Shown here: piece by piece, positions 1 to 6,271 of the stretch
How the letters are laid out: every line of letters starts with the position of its first letter
How positions within the stretch are numbered: position 1 is the stretch's first letter
Assembly (NCBI GenBank): GCA_007123975.1
Contig: SLFZ01000017.1
Coordinates: 1 to 11,964, forward strand
Direction of reading: 5' to 3'
Origin: Candidatus Izemoplasma sp.
GTDB taxonomy: Bacteria; Bacillota_I; Bacilli_A; Izemoplasmatales; Izemoplasmataceae
Length of the DNA: 11,964 bases
Translations under genes and position numbers: made by a program
Notes under the pieces: model-generated
Told to the model about the DNA's origin: nothing
What the model saw: only the letters and a program-made list of their open reading frames with translations
Databases searched by the model: none

Positions 1-15
1 CATTTCAAGATCCAT
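1..15 (-). CDS. 5' end of an unidentified divergent gene (partial)
   Basis: Only the first codons of a minus-strand gene are inside the window. Read on the minus strand, a purine-rich AGGAAGGGAG ribosome site is followed by two possible ATG codons. The one whose first base is at 15 (peptide MDLEM, continuing off the edge) lies 8 bases from GGGAG and has the better spacing; an alternative ATG begins at 20 in another frame. A minus-strand promoter just upstream supports a real gene start here. Nothing can be said about its function. Confidence 0.4.
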
Positions 16-37
16 GGCATTCGCTCCCTTCCTCTTT

Positions 38-67
38 ATTATATCAGTGAATGGGCACAGGGGACAA
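38..67 (-). promoter_or_regulatory. Promoter of the partial left-edge gene
   Basis: On the minus strand there is a -35 TTGTCC (67-62), an 18-base spacer and a perfect -10 TATAAT (43-38). It sits back to back with the plus-strand aminomutase promoter, the two -35 boxes being only 2 bases apart. Any regulator binding here could affect both genes. Confidence 0.55.
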
Positions 68-69
68 GG

Positions 70-98
70 TTGATTACATGATGCTTTTGTACTATAAT
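70..98 (+). promoter_or_regulatory. Promoter of the aminomutase gene
   Basis: TTGATT (70-75), a 17-base spacer and a perfect TATAAT (93-98) form a housekeeping-sigma type promoter. Transcription should start near 105, giving a short leader of about 34 bases that carries the AAAGGA ribosome site at 124-129. Confidence 0.75.
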
Positions 99-138
99 AG
101 TAATGTTTGCTCGAAGCACAATGAAAGGATGATGCACG

Positions 139-1404
139 ATGAACAAAAAATCACGCGACATCTCCCTCGCACGCGCAAAAACCTTAAAAAGCCGCATCGA
201 CGATTACCTCGTGGTGCGCGACAAAATTCCTTGTGGGTTGGACTGCCACGAAACACTCGAGAAACGCAAGGCGCATATTCTCAACGTTCTCGGTGGCAGC
301 GAAGCCGACTGGAACGACTATAAATGGCAGCTAAAACATCGGGTTTCCGACATCGATACCTTGTCAAAAATCCTTCAGTTGGAGGACGATGAGGTGGATG
401 CGATTAAGAAAGTATCGGACCTCTACCGCTGGTCAATATCGCCATACTACCTTTCACTGATTGACCCCCGTGAAAAGTTTGATCCGATCAAGTTGCTCTC
501 GGTTCCTAACAAACTCGAACTGCTTGACGAAGAAGCGCCACTCGACCCCATGGGCGAAGAGTTTACCAACCCGGCCGGTACCATCACACGACGTTATCCC
601 GATAGGCTCATCATCAACGTCACCAACGAATGCGCGATGTATTGTCGGCATTGCCAACGCCGCCGCAACATCGGCCAAGTCGATCTCATGACCGCGAAAC
701 CTTTGCTTGAAGAATCGTTTGCCTACATTCGTGAGCATGAAGAGATTCGTGACGTCCTTGTGACCGGTGGCGATCCGTTTACCTTGTCCGACACGCAAAT
801 CGAATGGATTTTGGAAAACCTCACATCAATTCCGCATGTCGAGTACGTGCGCTTTGGCAGCCGCACACTCGTGACGATGCCGCAACGGATTACCGATTCG
901 CTTGTGGAAATTCTTAAAAAACATCACCCCGTCTACGTCAACACCCATTTCAACCATCCGATGGAAATCACGCCCGAGTCCAAAGAAGCCTGTGAAAAAC
1001 TCGCCAACGCCGGCGTCCCCTTGGGCAACCAAGCTGTGCTCCTTAACGGCATCAACAACGATAAGTTCGTGATGCGTAAGCTCAACCATGAAATGTTGAA
1101 AATTCGCGTCCGCCCATACTACATCTTCCACGCAAAAACCGTCAAAGGCACCCACCACTTAAAAACCAGCCTCGACGACGGCCTAGAAATCATGGAGTAC
1201 CTCCGTGGCTACACCTCGGGCATGGCGATACCAACCTACATCGTCAACGCGCCGGGCGGAAAAGGCAAGACACCGATTTTGCCAACGTACGTCATCAACC
1301 GTGGCCCGAAATATTTCACCATCCGCACCTGGGAAGGTGAAATCCTCAAGCATAAAAACGAAGACACCGTACCAATTGAAGACCTTTACAACGCCCTTGA
1401 TTAA
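139..1404 (+). CDS. eam: Glutamate 2,3-aminomutase (radical SAM, PLP-dependent)
   Basis: The 421-aa product belongs to the lysine 2,3-aminomutase (KamA) family of radical-SAM/PLP enzymes, which move an alpha-amino group to the beta carbon. The cluster motif CxxxCxxC is C165, C169, C172 (CAMYCRHC), and the PLP lysine aligns to K377 in PGGKGK. In the clostridial lysine enzyme, D293 and D330 hold the substrate's epsilon-amino group. Here the aligned positions are K333 (HAKTVKG) and N370 (IVNAPGG), with the same 40-residue offset as K337/K377. This Lys/Asn pair is the known signature of Clostridioides difficile glutamate 2,3-aminomutase, so the expected product is beta-glutamate. Automated annotation would probably say lysine 2,3-aminomutase. 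The start at 139 has AAAGGA 9 bases upstream. No beta-lysine acetyltransferase gene (ablB) lies next to it, which agrees with a non-lysine role. It is a single-gene unit with its own promoter and terminator. Confidence 0.85.
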   Translation: MNKKSRDISLARAKTLKSRIDDYLVVRDKIPCGLDCHETLEKRKAHILNVLGGSEADWNDYKWQLKHRVSDIDTLSKILQLEDDEVDAIKKVSDLYRWSISPYYLSLIDPREKFDPIKLLSVPNKLELLDEEAPLDPMGEEFTNPAGTITRRYPDRLIINVTNECAMYCRHCQRRRNIGQVDLMTAKPLLEESFAYIREHEEIRDVLVTGGDPFTLSDTQIEWILENLTSIPHVEYVRFGSRTLVTMPQRITDSLVEILKKHHPVYVNTHFNHPMEITPESKEACEKLANAGVPLGNQAVLLNGINNDKFVMRKLNHEMLKIRVRPYYIFHAKTVKGTHHLKTSLDDGLEIMEYLRGYTSGMAIPTYIVNAPGGKGKTPILPTYVINRGPKYFTIRTWEGEILKHKNEDTVPIEDLYNALD

Positions 1405-1425
1405 AGCCGACACGTCGGCTTTTTT
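1404..1425 (+). terminator. Intrinsic terminator of the aminomutase gene
   Basis: AAGCCGA (1404-1410), loop CACG and TCGGCTT (1415-1421) form a 7-bp GC-rich stem running into a T tract. It begins at the last base of the stop codon. Confidence 0.85.
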
Positions 1426-1427
1426 CA

Positions 1428-1436
1428 TGCTATAAT
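1428..1436 (+). promoter_or_regulatory. Extended -10 promoter of pcm
   Basis: TGCTATAAT (1428-1436) is a perfect extended -10 element. No good -35 is visible, because the terminator stem occupies that position. The start should be near 1443, immediately before the GGGAGGTG ribosome site, so the leader is very short. The same TGCTATAAT string recurs upstream of cpsC. Confidence 0.6.
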
Positions 1437-1458
1437 GGGTGTGTAGGGAGGTGCGATT

Positions 1459-2082
1459 TTGAACGAACGCACACGCATGATTCGCGAGCAACTCACCCCG
1501 CGCGGCATCCGTCACCCTCGAGTTCTCGAGGCCTTTGAACGCGTGCCTCGCCATCGCTTTGTGCCCGAGCGTTACGCCCGATACGCCTACGAGGATTCTC
1601 CGCTTGACATCGGACTCGACCAAACGATTAGCCAACCGTTCATCGTCGCCTTGATGACCGAAGCCATCGACCCGCGCAATACCGACAAAGTCTTAGAAAT
1701 CGGCACCGGAAGCGGTTATCAGACGGCGATACTCGCCGAACTCGTTGCACATGTCTACAGCGTTGAACGCATCGAACCGTTGATGCACACGGCAAAACGC
1801 ACGCTTGACGCCCTGGGCTACACAAACATCACCTACGCCTTCGGCGATGGTCATGAAGGCCTTCCCGAGCACGCCCCCTACGACAAAATCATCGTCACCG
1901 CCGCGGCCAAGCGTTTGCCAGAAGCCCTCGTCGATCAACTCGCCGAAGGAGGCATCCTCGTCATCCCAATAGGCGGGCATTTCTTCCAAGACTTGGTGAA
2001 AATTACGAAAAAGGCGAAAGGCTACCGCAAGGAAAACCTAGGCGGCTGCCGTTTCGTGCCGCTGGTCAAAAGCAAACGCTAA
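1459..2082 (+). CDS. pcm: Protein-L-isoaspartate O-methyltransferase
   Basis: This 207-aa SAM-dependent methyltransferase methylates L-isoaspartyl residues formed when proteins age, so that they can revert to aspartate. Visible features are the family-specific TISQP (56-60), motif I with the SAM-binding loop VLEIGTGSGYQTA (78-90), an acidic residue at the end of the next strand (E103 in VYSVERI), GDG (129-131), and the strand DKIIVTAAAKRLP followed by LVDQLAEGGILVIPIG (158-172). The C-terminal FVPL (199-202) is also typical. Length is normal for the bacterial enzyme. The start is TTG at 1459, chosen because GGAGG (1447-1451) lies 7 bases upstream and the reading covers the N-terminal helix; the next candidate, M7, is too far from it. 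It is transcribed alone, between two terminators. A role in protein repair during long dormancy or stress is inference. Confidence 0.93.
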   Translation: MNERTRMIREQLTPRGIRHPRVLEAFERVPRHRFVPERYARYAYEDSPLDIGLDQTISQPFIVALMTEAIDPRNTDKVLEIGTGSGYQTAILAELVAHVYSVERIEPLMHTAKRTLDALGYTNITYAFGDGHEGLPEHAPYDKIIVTAAAKRLPEALVDQLAEGGILVIPIGGHFFQDLVKITKKAKGYRKENLGGCRFVPLVKSKR

Positions 2083-2093
2083 CCATTGAACAT

Positions 2094-2126
2094 AAAAAGG
2101 TGTTGTGCGCGCACAACACCTTTTTT
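2094..2126. terminator. Bidirectional terminator between pcm and the DUF454 gene
   Basis: GGTGTTGTGC (2099-2108), GC, and GCACAACACC (2111-2120) form a near-perfect palindrome flanked by AAAAA (2094-2098) and TTTTTT (2121-2126). It therefore works as a U-tailed hairpin on either strand. It serves pcm from the left and the catalase-DUF454 unit from the right, whose last gene ends 15 bases away. Confidence 0.9.
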
Positions 2127-2140
2127 GGTGGAGTTTGTCT

Positions 2141-2554
2141 TTAGGCTTGCGGACTGAGGTTTTCTCGTGCCTTGAGCATCTGCGCACGATTGAGCGTTCG
2201 AAGTAGCACCAAGTGCGTCGTCACGCCGCACCCAACAAGAACAAGCAACCCGCTGATCCACGCCGTTTTCATGATCCACATTGAAAAGCCTAACGACACC
2301 CAAAGAAGCGTTATCATGCCGACCTTTGTCTTGATGTCGATCGCTTTGTGGGTGATGTAGCTGTAGATGTAGATGCCAAAGACTCGGTGGTTGATTAACC
2401 ATCGATAAAGCCGTTTTGAACTGCGCACGTAAAAATACGCCGCCAGCAGCAAAAACGGGGTCGTCGGCAACAGCGGTAAAAATATGCCCATAGCCCCCAG
2501 CACCACCGCCATCGTTCCTAAGAAGATGAAGGCGATCTTTTTCAGGGTAGGCAT
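2141..2554 (-). CDS. DUF454 (YbaN-like) inner membrane protein
   Basis: This 137-aa membrane protein matches the DUF454/YbaN family, whose function is not known. The signature is near the N terminus: a hydrophobic helix (about 7-29), then FLPLLPTTPFLLLAAYFYVR (25-44) and RSSKRLYRWL, very like E. coli YbaN. Further hydrophobic stretches lie at about 79-94 and 98-119. The ATG at 2554 is one base from the catalase stop codon on the same strand (TAA-A-ATG). A GGTGG ribosome site sits inside the end of the catalase gene, so translation is probably coupled and the two genes form one transcript. The pairing with catalase may reflect shared oxidative-stress control, but that is inference. Confidence 0.9.
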   Translation of the reverse strand: MPTLKKIAFIFLGTMAVVLGAMGIFLPLLPTTPFLLLAAYFYVRSSKRLYRWLINHRVFGIYIYSYITHKAIDIKTKVGMITLLWVSLGFSMWIMKTAWISGLLVLVGCGVTTHLVLLRTLNRAQMLKARENLSPQA

Positions 2555-2555
2555 T

Positions 2556-4019
2556 TTAGTCCACCGCGCTCATCGGAATGCCGAGCGCGTTAGCGATGCC
2601 TTCGCCATACGCTTTGTCTGCGTTCAAACAATGCTTGATGTGCCGGATTTTGATGGCTTGAGGGATGTCGCCCATGTGGCGGGCGGTGTTTTCGAACAAG
2701 CGTTGACGTTCTTCCTCGCCCATCAGGCGGAACAGTTTACCCGGTTGCGTGTAGTAGTCATCGTCATCGGCGCGGAAGTCGTGGTTTGTGGCCGTTCCTT
2801 CCAGCTCAAGCGGCGGTTCTTTCAGCGATTGGCTGTCTTCCCATTCGCCTTCGCTGTTGGGCCAGTACCCAATCCGAGAACCGGCGTTGTCATCGACGCG
2901 CATTTGCCCGTCTCGATGGTAGCTGTTGTGCATCGGGCATTTGGGGGCGTTGACGGGAATCTGGTTGTGGTTCACGCCGAGGCGATAGCGCTGGGCGTCG
3001 CCGTAGGAAAACAGGCGCCCTTGCAGCATTTTGTCCGGTGAGAAACCGATGCCCGGCACGACGTTGGCGGGGTTGAATGCCGCTTGTTCCACGTCGCGGT
3101 GGTAGTTTTCCGGGTTTTTGTTGAGTTCGAAGTATCCAACTTCAATTAACGGATAATCTTTCTTATACCACACTTTTGTCAGGTCAAACGGATTGTATGG
3201 ATGCGTTTTCGCTTGCGCTTCGGTCATCACTTGAATGTACATCGTCCAGCGTGGATACTCGCCTTGGTCGATGCTGGTGAGGAGGTCGTGCTGGTGGCTT
3301 TCACGGTCTTGCCCGATCAACACTTCAGCCTCGGCGTCGGTCATGTTTTCAATGCCTTGGTTTGTCTTGAGATGGAACTTTACCCAGACGCGTTCGTTGT
3401 TGGCGTTGATCATGCTGTAGGTGTGTGAACCGTACCCATTCATGTGCCGATAGGATTTAGCGATGCCGCGGTCCCCCATGGTGATGGTGACTTGGTGAAG
3501 GCTTTCGGGCAAAAGCGTCCAAAAATCCCAGTTGTTTTTGGCACTGCGCTCGTTGGTGTAAGGGTCCCGCTTAACTGCTCGGTTTAAATCCGGAAAGCGG
3601 TGCGGATCGCGGATAAAGAACACCGGTGTGTTGTTGCCGACGAGGTCCCAGTTTCCTTCTTCTGTGTAAAACTTCATCGCAAACCCACGGATGTCTCGTT
3701 CGGCATCGGCGGCGCCGCGTTCGCCGGCAACGGTTGAAAACCGCACGAACATGTCCGTTTTCTTGCCAATCTCAGAAAACACTTTCGCTTTGGTGTATTT
3801 CGTGATGTCGTGCGTCACCGTGAAGGTTCCGAATGCCCCAGAACCCTTCGCGTGCATACGGCGCTCAGGAATGACCTCACGATCAAAATGCGCCAGTTTC
3901 TCCAAGTACCACACATCCTGCAGCAACATCGGCCCGCGCGGTCCGGCTGTCATCGCGTTTTCGTTGTCTGGTACCGGTGCGCCAACGGCGTTGGTGAGTT
4001 TCTTTTTCTTCTCTTTCAT
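2556..4019 (-). CDS. katA: Haem catalase, small-subunit monofunctional type
   Basis: The 487-aa enzyme decomposes H2O2 to water and oxygen in the cytoplasm. Visible residues, numbered from the start used here, are the distal catalytic His56 in RRMHAKG, the conserved GNNTPVFFIRDP segment (about 128-139) with the catalytic Asn, and the proximal haem-ligand motif RLFSYGDAQRYR, with Tyr339 as axial ligand. At about 490 aa without a C-terminal flavodoxin-like domain, it is a small-subunit clade enzyme. The open frame could begin 15 bases earlier at 4034, but AAGGAGG (4031-4025) overlaps that longer reading and is correctly spaced only for the ATG at 4019, so the shorter start is used. A near-consensus promoter and a leader hairpin lie upstream, and a DUF454 gene follows after one base. 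No PerR box resembling TTATAATnATTATAA was seen. Confidence 0.96.
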   Translation of the reverse strand: MKEKKKKLTNAVGAPVPDNENAMTAGPRGPMLLQDVWYLEKLAHFDREVIPERRMHAKGSGAFGTFTVTHDITKYTKAKVFSEIGKKTDMFVRFSTVAGERGAADAERDIRGFAMKFYTEEGNWDLVGNNTPVFFIRDPHRFPDLNRAVKRDPYTNERSAKNNWDFWTLLPESLHQVTITMGDRGIAKSYRHMNGYGSHTYSMINANNERVWVKFHLKTNQGIENMTDAEAEVLIGQDRESHQHDLLTSIDQGEYPRWTMYIQVMTEAQAKTHPYNPFDLTKVWYKKDYPLIEVGYFELNKNPENYHRDVEQAAFNPANVVPGIGFSPDKMLQGRLFSYGDAQRYRLGVNHNQIPVNAPKCPMHNSYHRDGQMRVDDNAGSRIGYWPNSEGEWEDSQSLKEPPLELEGTATNHDFRADDDDYYTQPGKLFRLMGEEERQRLFENTARHMGDIPQAIKIRHIKHCLNADKAYGEGIANALGIPMSAVD

Positions 4020-4024
4020 CGTAT

Positions 4025-4031
4025 CCTCCTT
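4025..4031 (-). promoter_or_regulatory. Ribosome binding site that fixes the catalase start
   Basis: AAGGAGG on the minus strand, 5 bases before the ATG at 4019. The upstream in-frame ATG at 4034 runs directly into this site and has no Shine-Dalgarno sequence of its own. Confidence 0.85.
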
Positions 4032-4043
4032 CATAATGGATGA

Positions 4044-4076
4044 AGCCGCGAATGATTCGTTGAATCGTTCGCGGCT
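4044..4076 (-). repeat. 15-bp inverted repeat in the catalase leader
   Basis: AGCCGCGAATGATTC (4044-4058) and GAATCGTTCGCGGCT (4062-4076) are complementary at 14 of 15 positions around a 3-base loop. The element lies between the predicted transcription start (about 4087) and the ribosome site (4031-4025). There is no T tract after it in the catalase direction, so it is not a standard terminator. It could be an operator for a dimeric repressor or an RNA hairpin controlling translation or stability. Confidence 0.7.
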
Positions 4077-4093
4077 CTGTGGCTTCCACCTTC

Positions 4094-4122
4094 ATTATAT
4101 GCGAAACGGGCGGCCGTGTAAA
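4094..4122 (-). promoter_or_regulatory. Promoter of the catalase-DUF454 unit
   Basis: On the minus strand, TTTACA (4122-4117), a 17-base spacer and a perfect TATAAT (4099-4094). The start should fall near 4087, which places the long inverted repeat at about +11 to +44 of the transcript. Confidence 0.8.
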
Positions 4123-4157
4123 CGACAACCGCACTGGATTGCGTGCAGCACACACTA

Positions 4158-4182
4158 TTTAAAAAAGCGTCCGCTAGAACGC
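4158..4182 (-). terminator. Terminator of the PH-domain membrane protein gene
   Basis: Read on the minus strand, GCGTTC, loop TAGC, GGACGC (one G-T pair) is followed by TTTTTT. It lies about 40 bases beyond the stop codon at 4224 and upstream of the catalase promoter. A second, weaker pairing (GTGCTA with TAGCAC, 12-base loop) lies between it and the stop codon. Confidence 0.7.
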
Positions 4183-4223
4183 CTTTAGGTGCTAAAAAGA
4201 TGATAATAGCACAGCCTTTGTGG

Positions 4224-4829
4224 TTATTTTTTTCCCATGGACTCACGAACGCGCTGGCGTTGGACGCTCTTCGCATGGTCTCGCGTCGCGTTGGCGTGGT
4301 CGACGAGGGCCTTAACGGCTTTTTCAGAAAACGCTTCGTGGTCTTCGACCCCGTAGATGGTTTCGATGTTGGCTTGATCGTCCATGACGATGTCGAGCAC
4401 GCCATACTTAAAGGCGCGTCCTAAGGTCGGTGTCAAGGGGACAATGTTCAAGATTTTTTCAAAAGGAATGTCTTGTGACGTGCCCTTTGCGCCACCGCTT
4501 TTATAGAGCAGACGCCGGTCGGTTAAGATGATTTCTCGCGATGGAATGCTTGCGAGCGTGAGCCCGACAATGACGAAATAGGCGATGATCAAAATCGCAA
4601 AAAGCGGCTGATAATCGGCGTCGGTCACAAACAAATACCCTGTCCCAACAATCATCGCGACGAGCACCACCATGTACCATTTGCCGATGATGTGAAAACC
4701 GTATCGCCACGTCGTTTTGGTTTTCGCGATGGTTTTTTCTTTTTGAAAGGTTTTATCGCTTTGTTTTCCCGGCGTCGGCTTAAACATGTCATCGCTTGAC
4801 GTGGATTGCTTAAAATCATCCTGTTTCAT
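4224..4829 (-). CDS. Membrane protein with bacterial PH domain (bPH2/YdbT-like)
   Basis: This 201-aa protein has a polar, lysine-rich N terminus (1-45), two hydrophobic helices (about 51-69 and 75-95) and a C-terminal bacterial PH-like domain (about 97-178). The domain is recognised by EIILTDRRLLYKSG (99-112), IPFEKILNIV (121-130) and a strand pattern through YGVLDIVMDD. This is the usual layout of bPH2 proteins, whose molecular role is generally unknown. The tail (179-201) is highly charged and probably cytoplasmic. The ATG at 4829 is preceded by GAGGTGAG with good spacing. It forms a single-gene unit: galU ends in a terminator upstream and its own terminator follows. No function can be given beyond a likely membrane-associated role. 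Confidence 0.85.
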   Translation of the reverse strand: MKQDDFKQSTSSDDMFKPTPGKQSDKTFQKEKTIAKTKTTWRYGFHIIGKWYMVVLVAMIVGTGYLFVTDADYQPLFAILIIAYFVIVGLTLASIPSREIILTDRRLLYKSGGAKGTSQDIPFEKILNIVPLTPTLGRAFKYGVLDIVMDDQANIETIYGVEDHEAFSEKAVKALVDHANATRDHAKSVQRQRVRESMGKK

Positions 4830-4854
4830 CGTCTCACCTCATTTATCCATTTCC

Positions 4855-4863
4855 AGTGTACCA
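4855..4863 (-). promoter_or_regulatory. Possible extended -10 promoter of the PH-domain gene
   Basis: TGGTACACT on the minus strand is an extended -10 element 26 bases before the start codon. No matching -35 was found at the right distance. The gene needs its own promoter because the preceding galU unit ends in a terminator. The remaining bases up to 4962 hold only a weak 6-bp pairing (CGCATC with GATGCG) and no gene. Confidence 0.4.
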
Positions 4864-4962
4864 CAAAACGACGGTGTACGCATTAGGCAACACGGTTGAT
4901 GAAAACCTTACTTATCGCATCCGCTATTAGATTGATTTTGCTGCATGGTGATGCGTTCACAT

Positions 4963-4983
4963 AAAAAGCCCCTCGCGGGGCTT
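4963..4983 (-). terminator. Terminator of galU
   Basis: On the minus strand AAGCCCC, loop GCGA, GGGGCTT, then TTT. The stem begins 5 bases after the galU stop codon. Confidence 0.88.
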
Positions 4984-4987
4984 ATGA

Positions 4988-5854
4988 TTACTTCAACAAT
5001 GTTTTCAAATACGCTTTGAAGTCGTCTTTCAAATCATCGCGTCGCAACGCATACTCAACGGTGGCTACGAGAAAACCAAGTTTATCGCCGACATCGTAAC
5101 GTCGACCCTTAAACACATAAGCGAGCATCGCCTCGTGCTTGGCGAGTTCTTTCAGGGCATCGGTGAGTTGGATTTCGTTGCCGGACCCAGGCTTGGTTTC
5201 TTCAAGCAACGGGAAAATCTGTGGTGTGATGATGTAGCGCCCGAGGATAGCGACGTTGCTGGGGGCGTTTTCACGCGCAGGCTTTTCGACGAGGTCTTCA
5301 ACCCGGTAGGTGCGTTCATCGAGCTTCATGCCCTTGACGATGCCGTATTTTGACACGTCTTCTTTGGCGACTTCTTGCACGCCGAGCACGCTCGCCTGCG
5401 ATGAATCGTATACGTCAATGAGTTGCTTAAGGCATGGCGTGCCATCGTGATAAACAACATCATCGCCAAGCAAGACCGCGAAGGGCTCATCGCCGACAAA
5501 GGGCTTTGCGCATAATATCGCATGACCCAAGCCTTTGGGTTCGTGTTGCCTGACGGCGTGGATGCGCACCATGTTTGTGATGTCACGCACTTCCTTAAGC
5601 TCATTTGCTTTCCCTTTTTCTTCAAGCAACGTCTCAAGTTCAACCGCGCGATCAAAATGGTCTTCAATCGCCGATTTGTTTTTCGCTGTCACAATCAAGA
5701 CATCTTCGATGCCTGAGGCGACCGCCTCTTCGATGATGTATTGCAGCGTGGGTTTATCGACAATCGGCAACATCTCTTTTGGCATTGCTTTGGTGGCCGG
5801 TAAAAACCGAGTGCCCAGACCTGCCGCTGGAATAACCGCTTTGCGTACCTTCAT
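4988..5854 (-). CDS. galU: UTP-glucose-1-phosphate uridylyltransferase
   Basis: The 288-aa nucleotidyltransferase makes UDP-glucose from UTP and glucose-1-phosphate, the donor for glucolipids and surface polysaccharides. Motifs in order are the nucleotide-binding loop AAGLGTRFLPATKAMPKEML (10-29), PKGLGHA (106-112), LLGDD (128-132), which carries the metal-binding Asp, VEKP (189-192), and GNEIQLTDAL (225-234). Length is typical of GalU/GtaB. The ATG at 5854 has AAGGGGA upstream. The gene begins just beyond a strong terminator hairpin and no promoter was recognised in the roughly 25 bases between, so its expression may rely on read-through or on a promoter inside the upstream gene. In context it can feed the nearby polysaccharide locus, but it may equally serve membrane glycolipids. 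Confidence 0.95.
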   Translation of the reverse strand: MKVRKAVIPAAGLGTRFLPATKAMPKEMLPIVDKPTLQYIIEEAVASGIEDVLIVTAKNKSAIEDHFDRAVELETLLEEKGKANELKEVRDITNMVRIHAVRQHEPKGLGHAILCAKPFVGDEPFAVLLGDDVVYHDGTPCLKQLIDVYDSSQASVLGVQEVAKEDVSKYGIVKGMKLDERTYRVEDLVEKPARENAPSNVAILGRYIITPQIFPLLEETKPGSGNEIQLTDALKELAKHEAMLAYVFKGRRYDVGDKLGFLVATVEYALRRDDLKDDFKAYLKTLLK

Positions 5855-5880
5855 GTGTATCCCCTTTCAAGCGTCATAAG

Positions 5881-5906
5881 AAAAAACCGCCCGCCAAGCG
5901 GGCGGT
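5881..5906 (-). terminator. Strong terminator between the 77-aa membrane protein gene and galU
   Basis: On the minus strand ACCGCCCGC, loop TTG, GCGGGCGGT, then TTTTT: a 9-bp, nearly all-GC stem. It starts 2 bases after the stop codon of the upstream gene and ends about 26 bases before the galU start. Confidence 0.9.
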
Positions 5907-5908
5907 GA

Positions 5909-6142
5909 TTACACCAAAAACTTGCGTGTGATTTCACTGGTAATCCAGCTCACCATCATCCAGACAAGGAACGTTAAAAGAATGTGATGAAATGGCCCTA
6001 ACAAGACCGCGCCAAGGCTGATTAAAGTGGCGATGAGAAACATCAAACCGACAAACTCGGCTTCGCGTTCAATCTCATTGCCCACCACGTAGCCAACAAA
6101 CGCGCCAAAGAGCGCTTGTACGATGTATACAATCCAAACCAT
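5909..6142 (-). CDS. Small hydrophobic membrane protein, unknown function
   Basis: A 77-aa protein with three hydrophobic stretches (about 2-20, 31-49 and 52-70) separated by a charged loop NEIEREAE (about 23-30). I do not recognise the family; it lacks the glycine-rich pattern of GlsB/YeaQ proteins. The frame is open from an ATG at 6148, but GGAG (6154-6151) is only 2 bases from that codon and 8 from the next in-frame ATG at 6142, so the latter is used (MVWIVYIVQ). A TATAAT lies about 40 bases upstream and a strong terminator follows the stop codon, which supports a real transcribed gene. It may be co-transcribed with galU if the terminator leaks. Confidence 0.7.
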   Translation of the reverse strand: MVWIVYIVQALFGAFVGYVVGNEIEREAEFVGLMFLIATLISLGAVLLGPFHHILLTFLVWMMVSWITSEITRKFLV

Positions 6143-6150
6143 TGTCATCT

Positions 6151-6157
6151 CTCCTTT
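6151..6157 (-). promoter_or_regulatory. Ribosome binding site fixing the start of the 77-aa protein
   Basis: AAAGGAG on the minus strand. Its distance favours the second ATG (6142) over the first (6148). Confidence 0.65.
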
Positions 6158-6183
6158 ATCATGCGGTAACCTTATGCAAGTTC

Positions 6184-6212
6184 ATTATACACGACTTATC
6201 GCCCGAATTAAA
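6184..6212 (-). promoter_or_regulatory. Promoter of the 77-aa membrane protein gene
   Basis: Minus-strand TATAAT (6189-6184) is perfect. With a 17-base spacer the -35 is TTTAAT, only a moderate match. The predicted start is near 6177. Confidence 0.55.
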
Positions 6213-6271
6213 GGCTTAAATAGGAATTTTCGATGCGTTTATTCAACGACGCTATGCCAACGGGCGATTGT

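Noticed and set aside
139..1404. Lysine 2,3-aminomutase or EF-P beta-lysylation enzyme (EpmB)
   Set aside because: The two lysine-binding aspartates are replaced by K333 and N370, and no ablB, epmA or efp gene is adjacent. The glutamate form explains the residues better.
4020..4034. Longer catalase start at 4034 (five extra residues)
   Set aside because: The added codons overlap the AAGGAGG ribosome site that serves the ATG at 4019, and the longer form has no site of its own.
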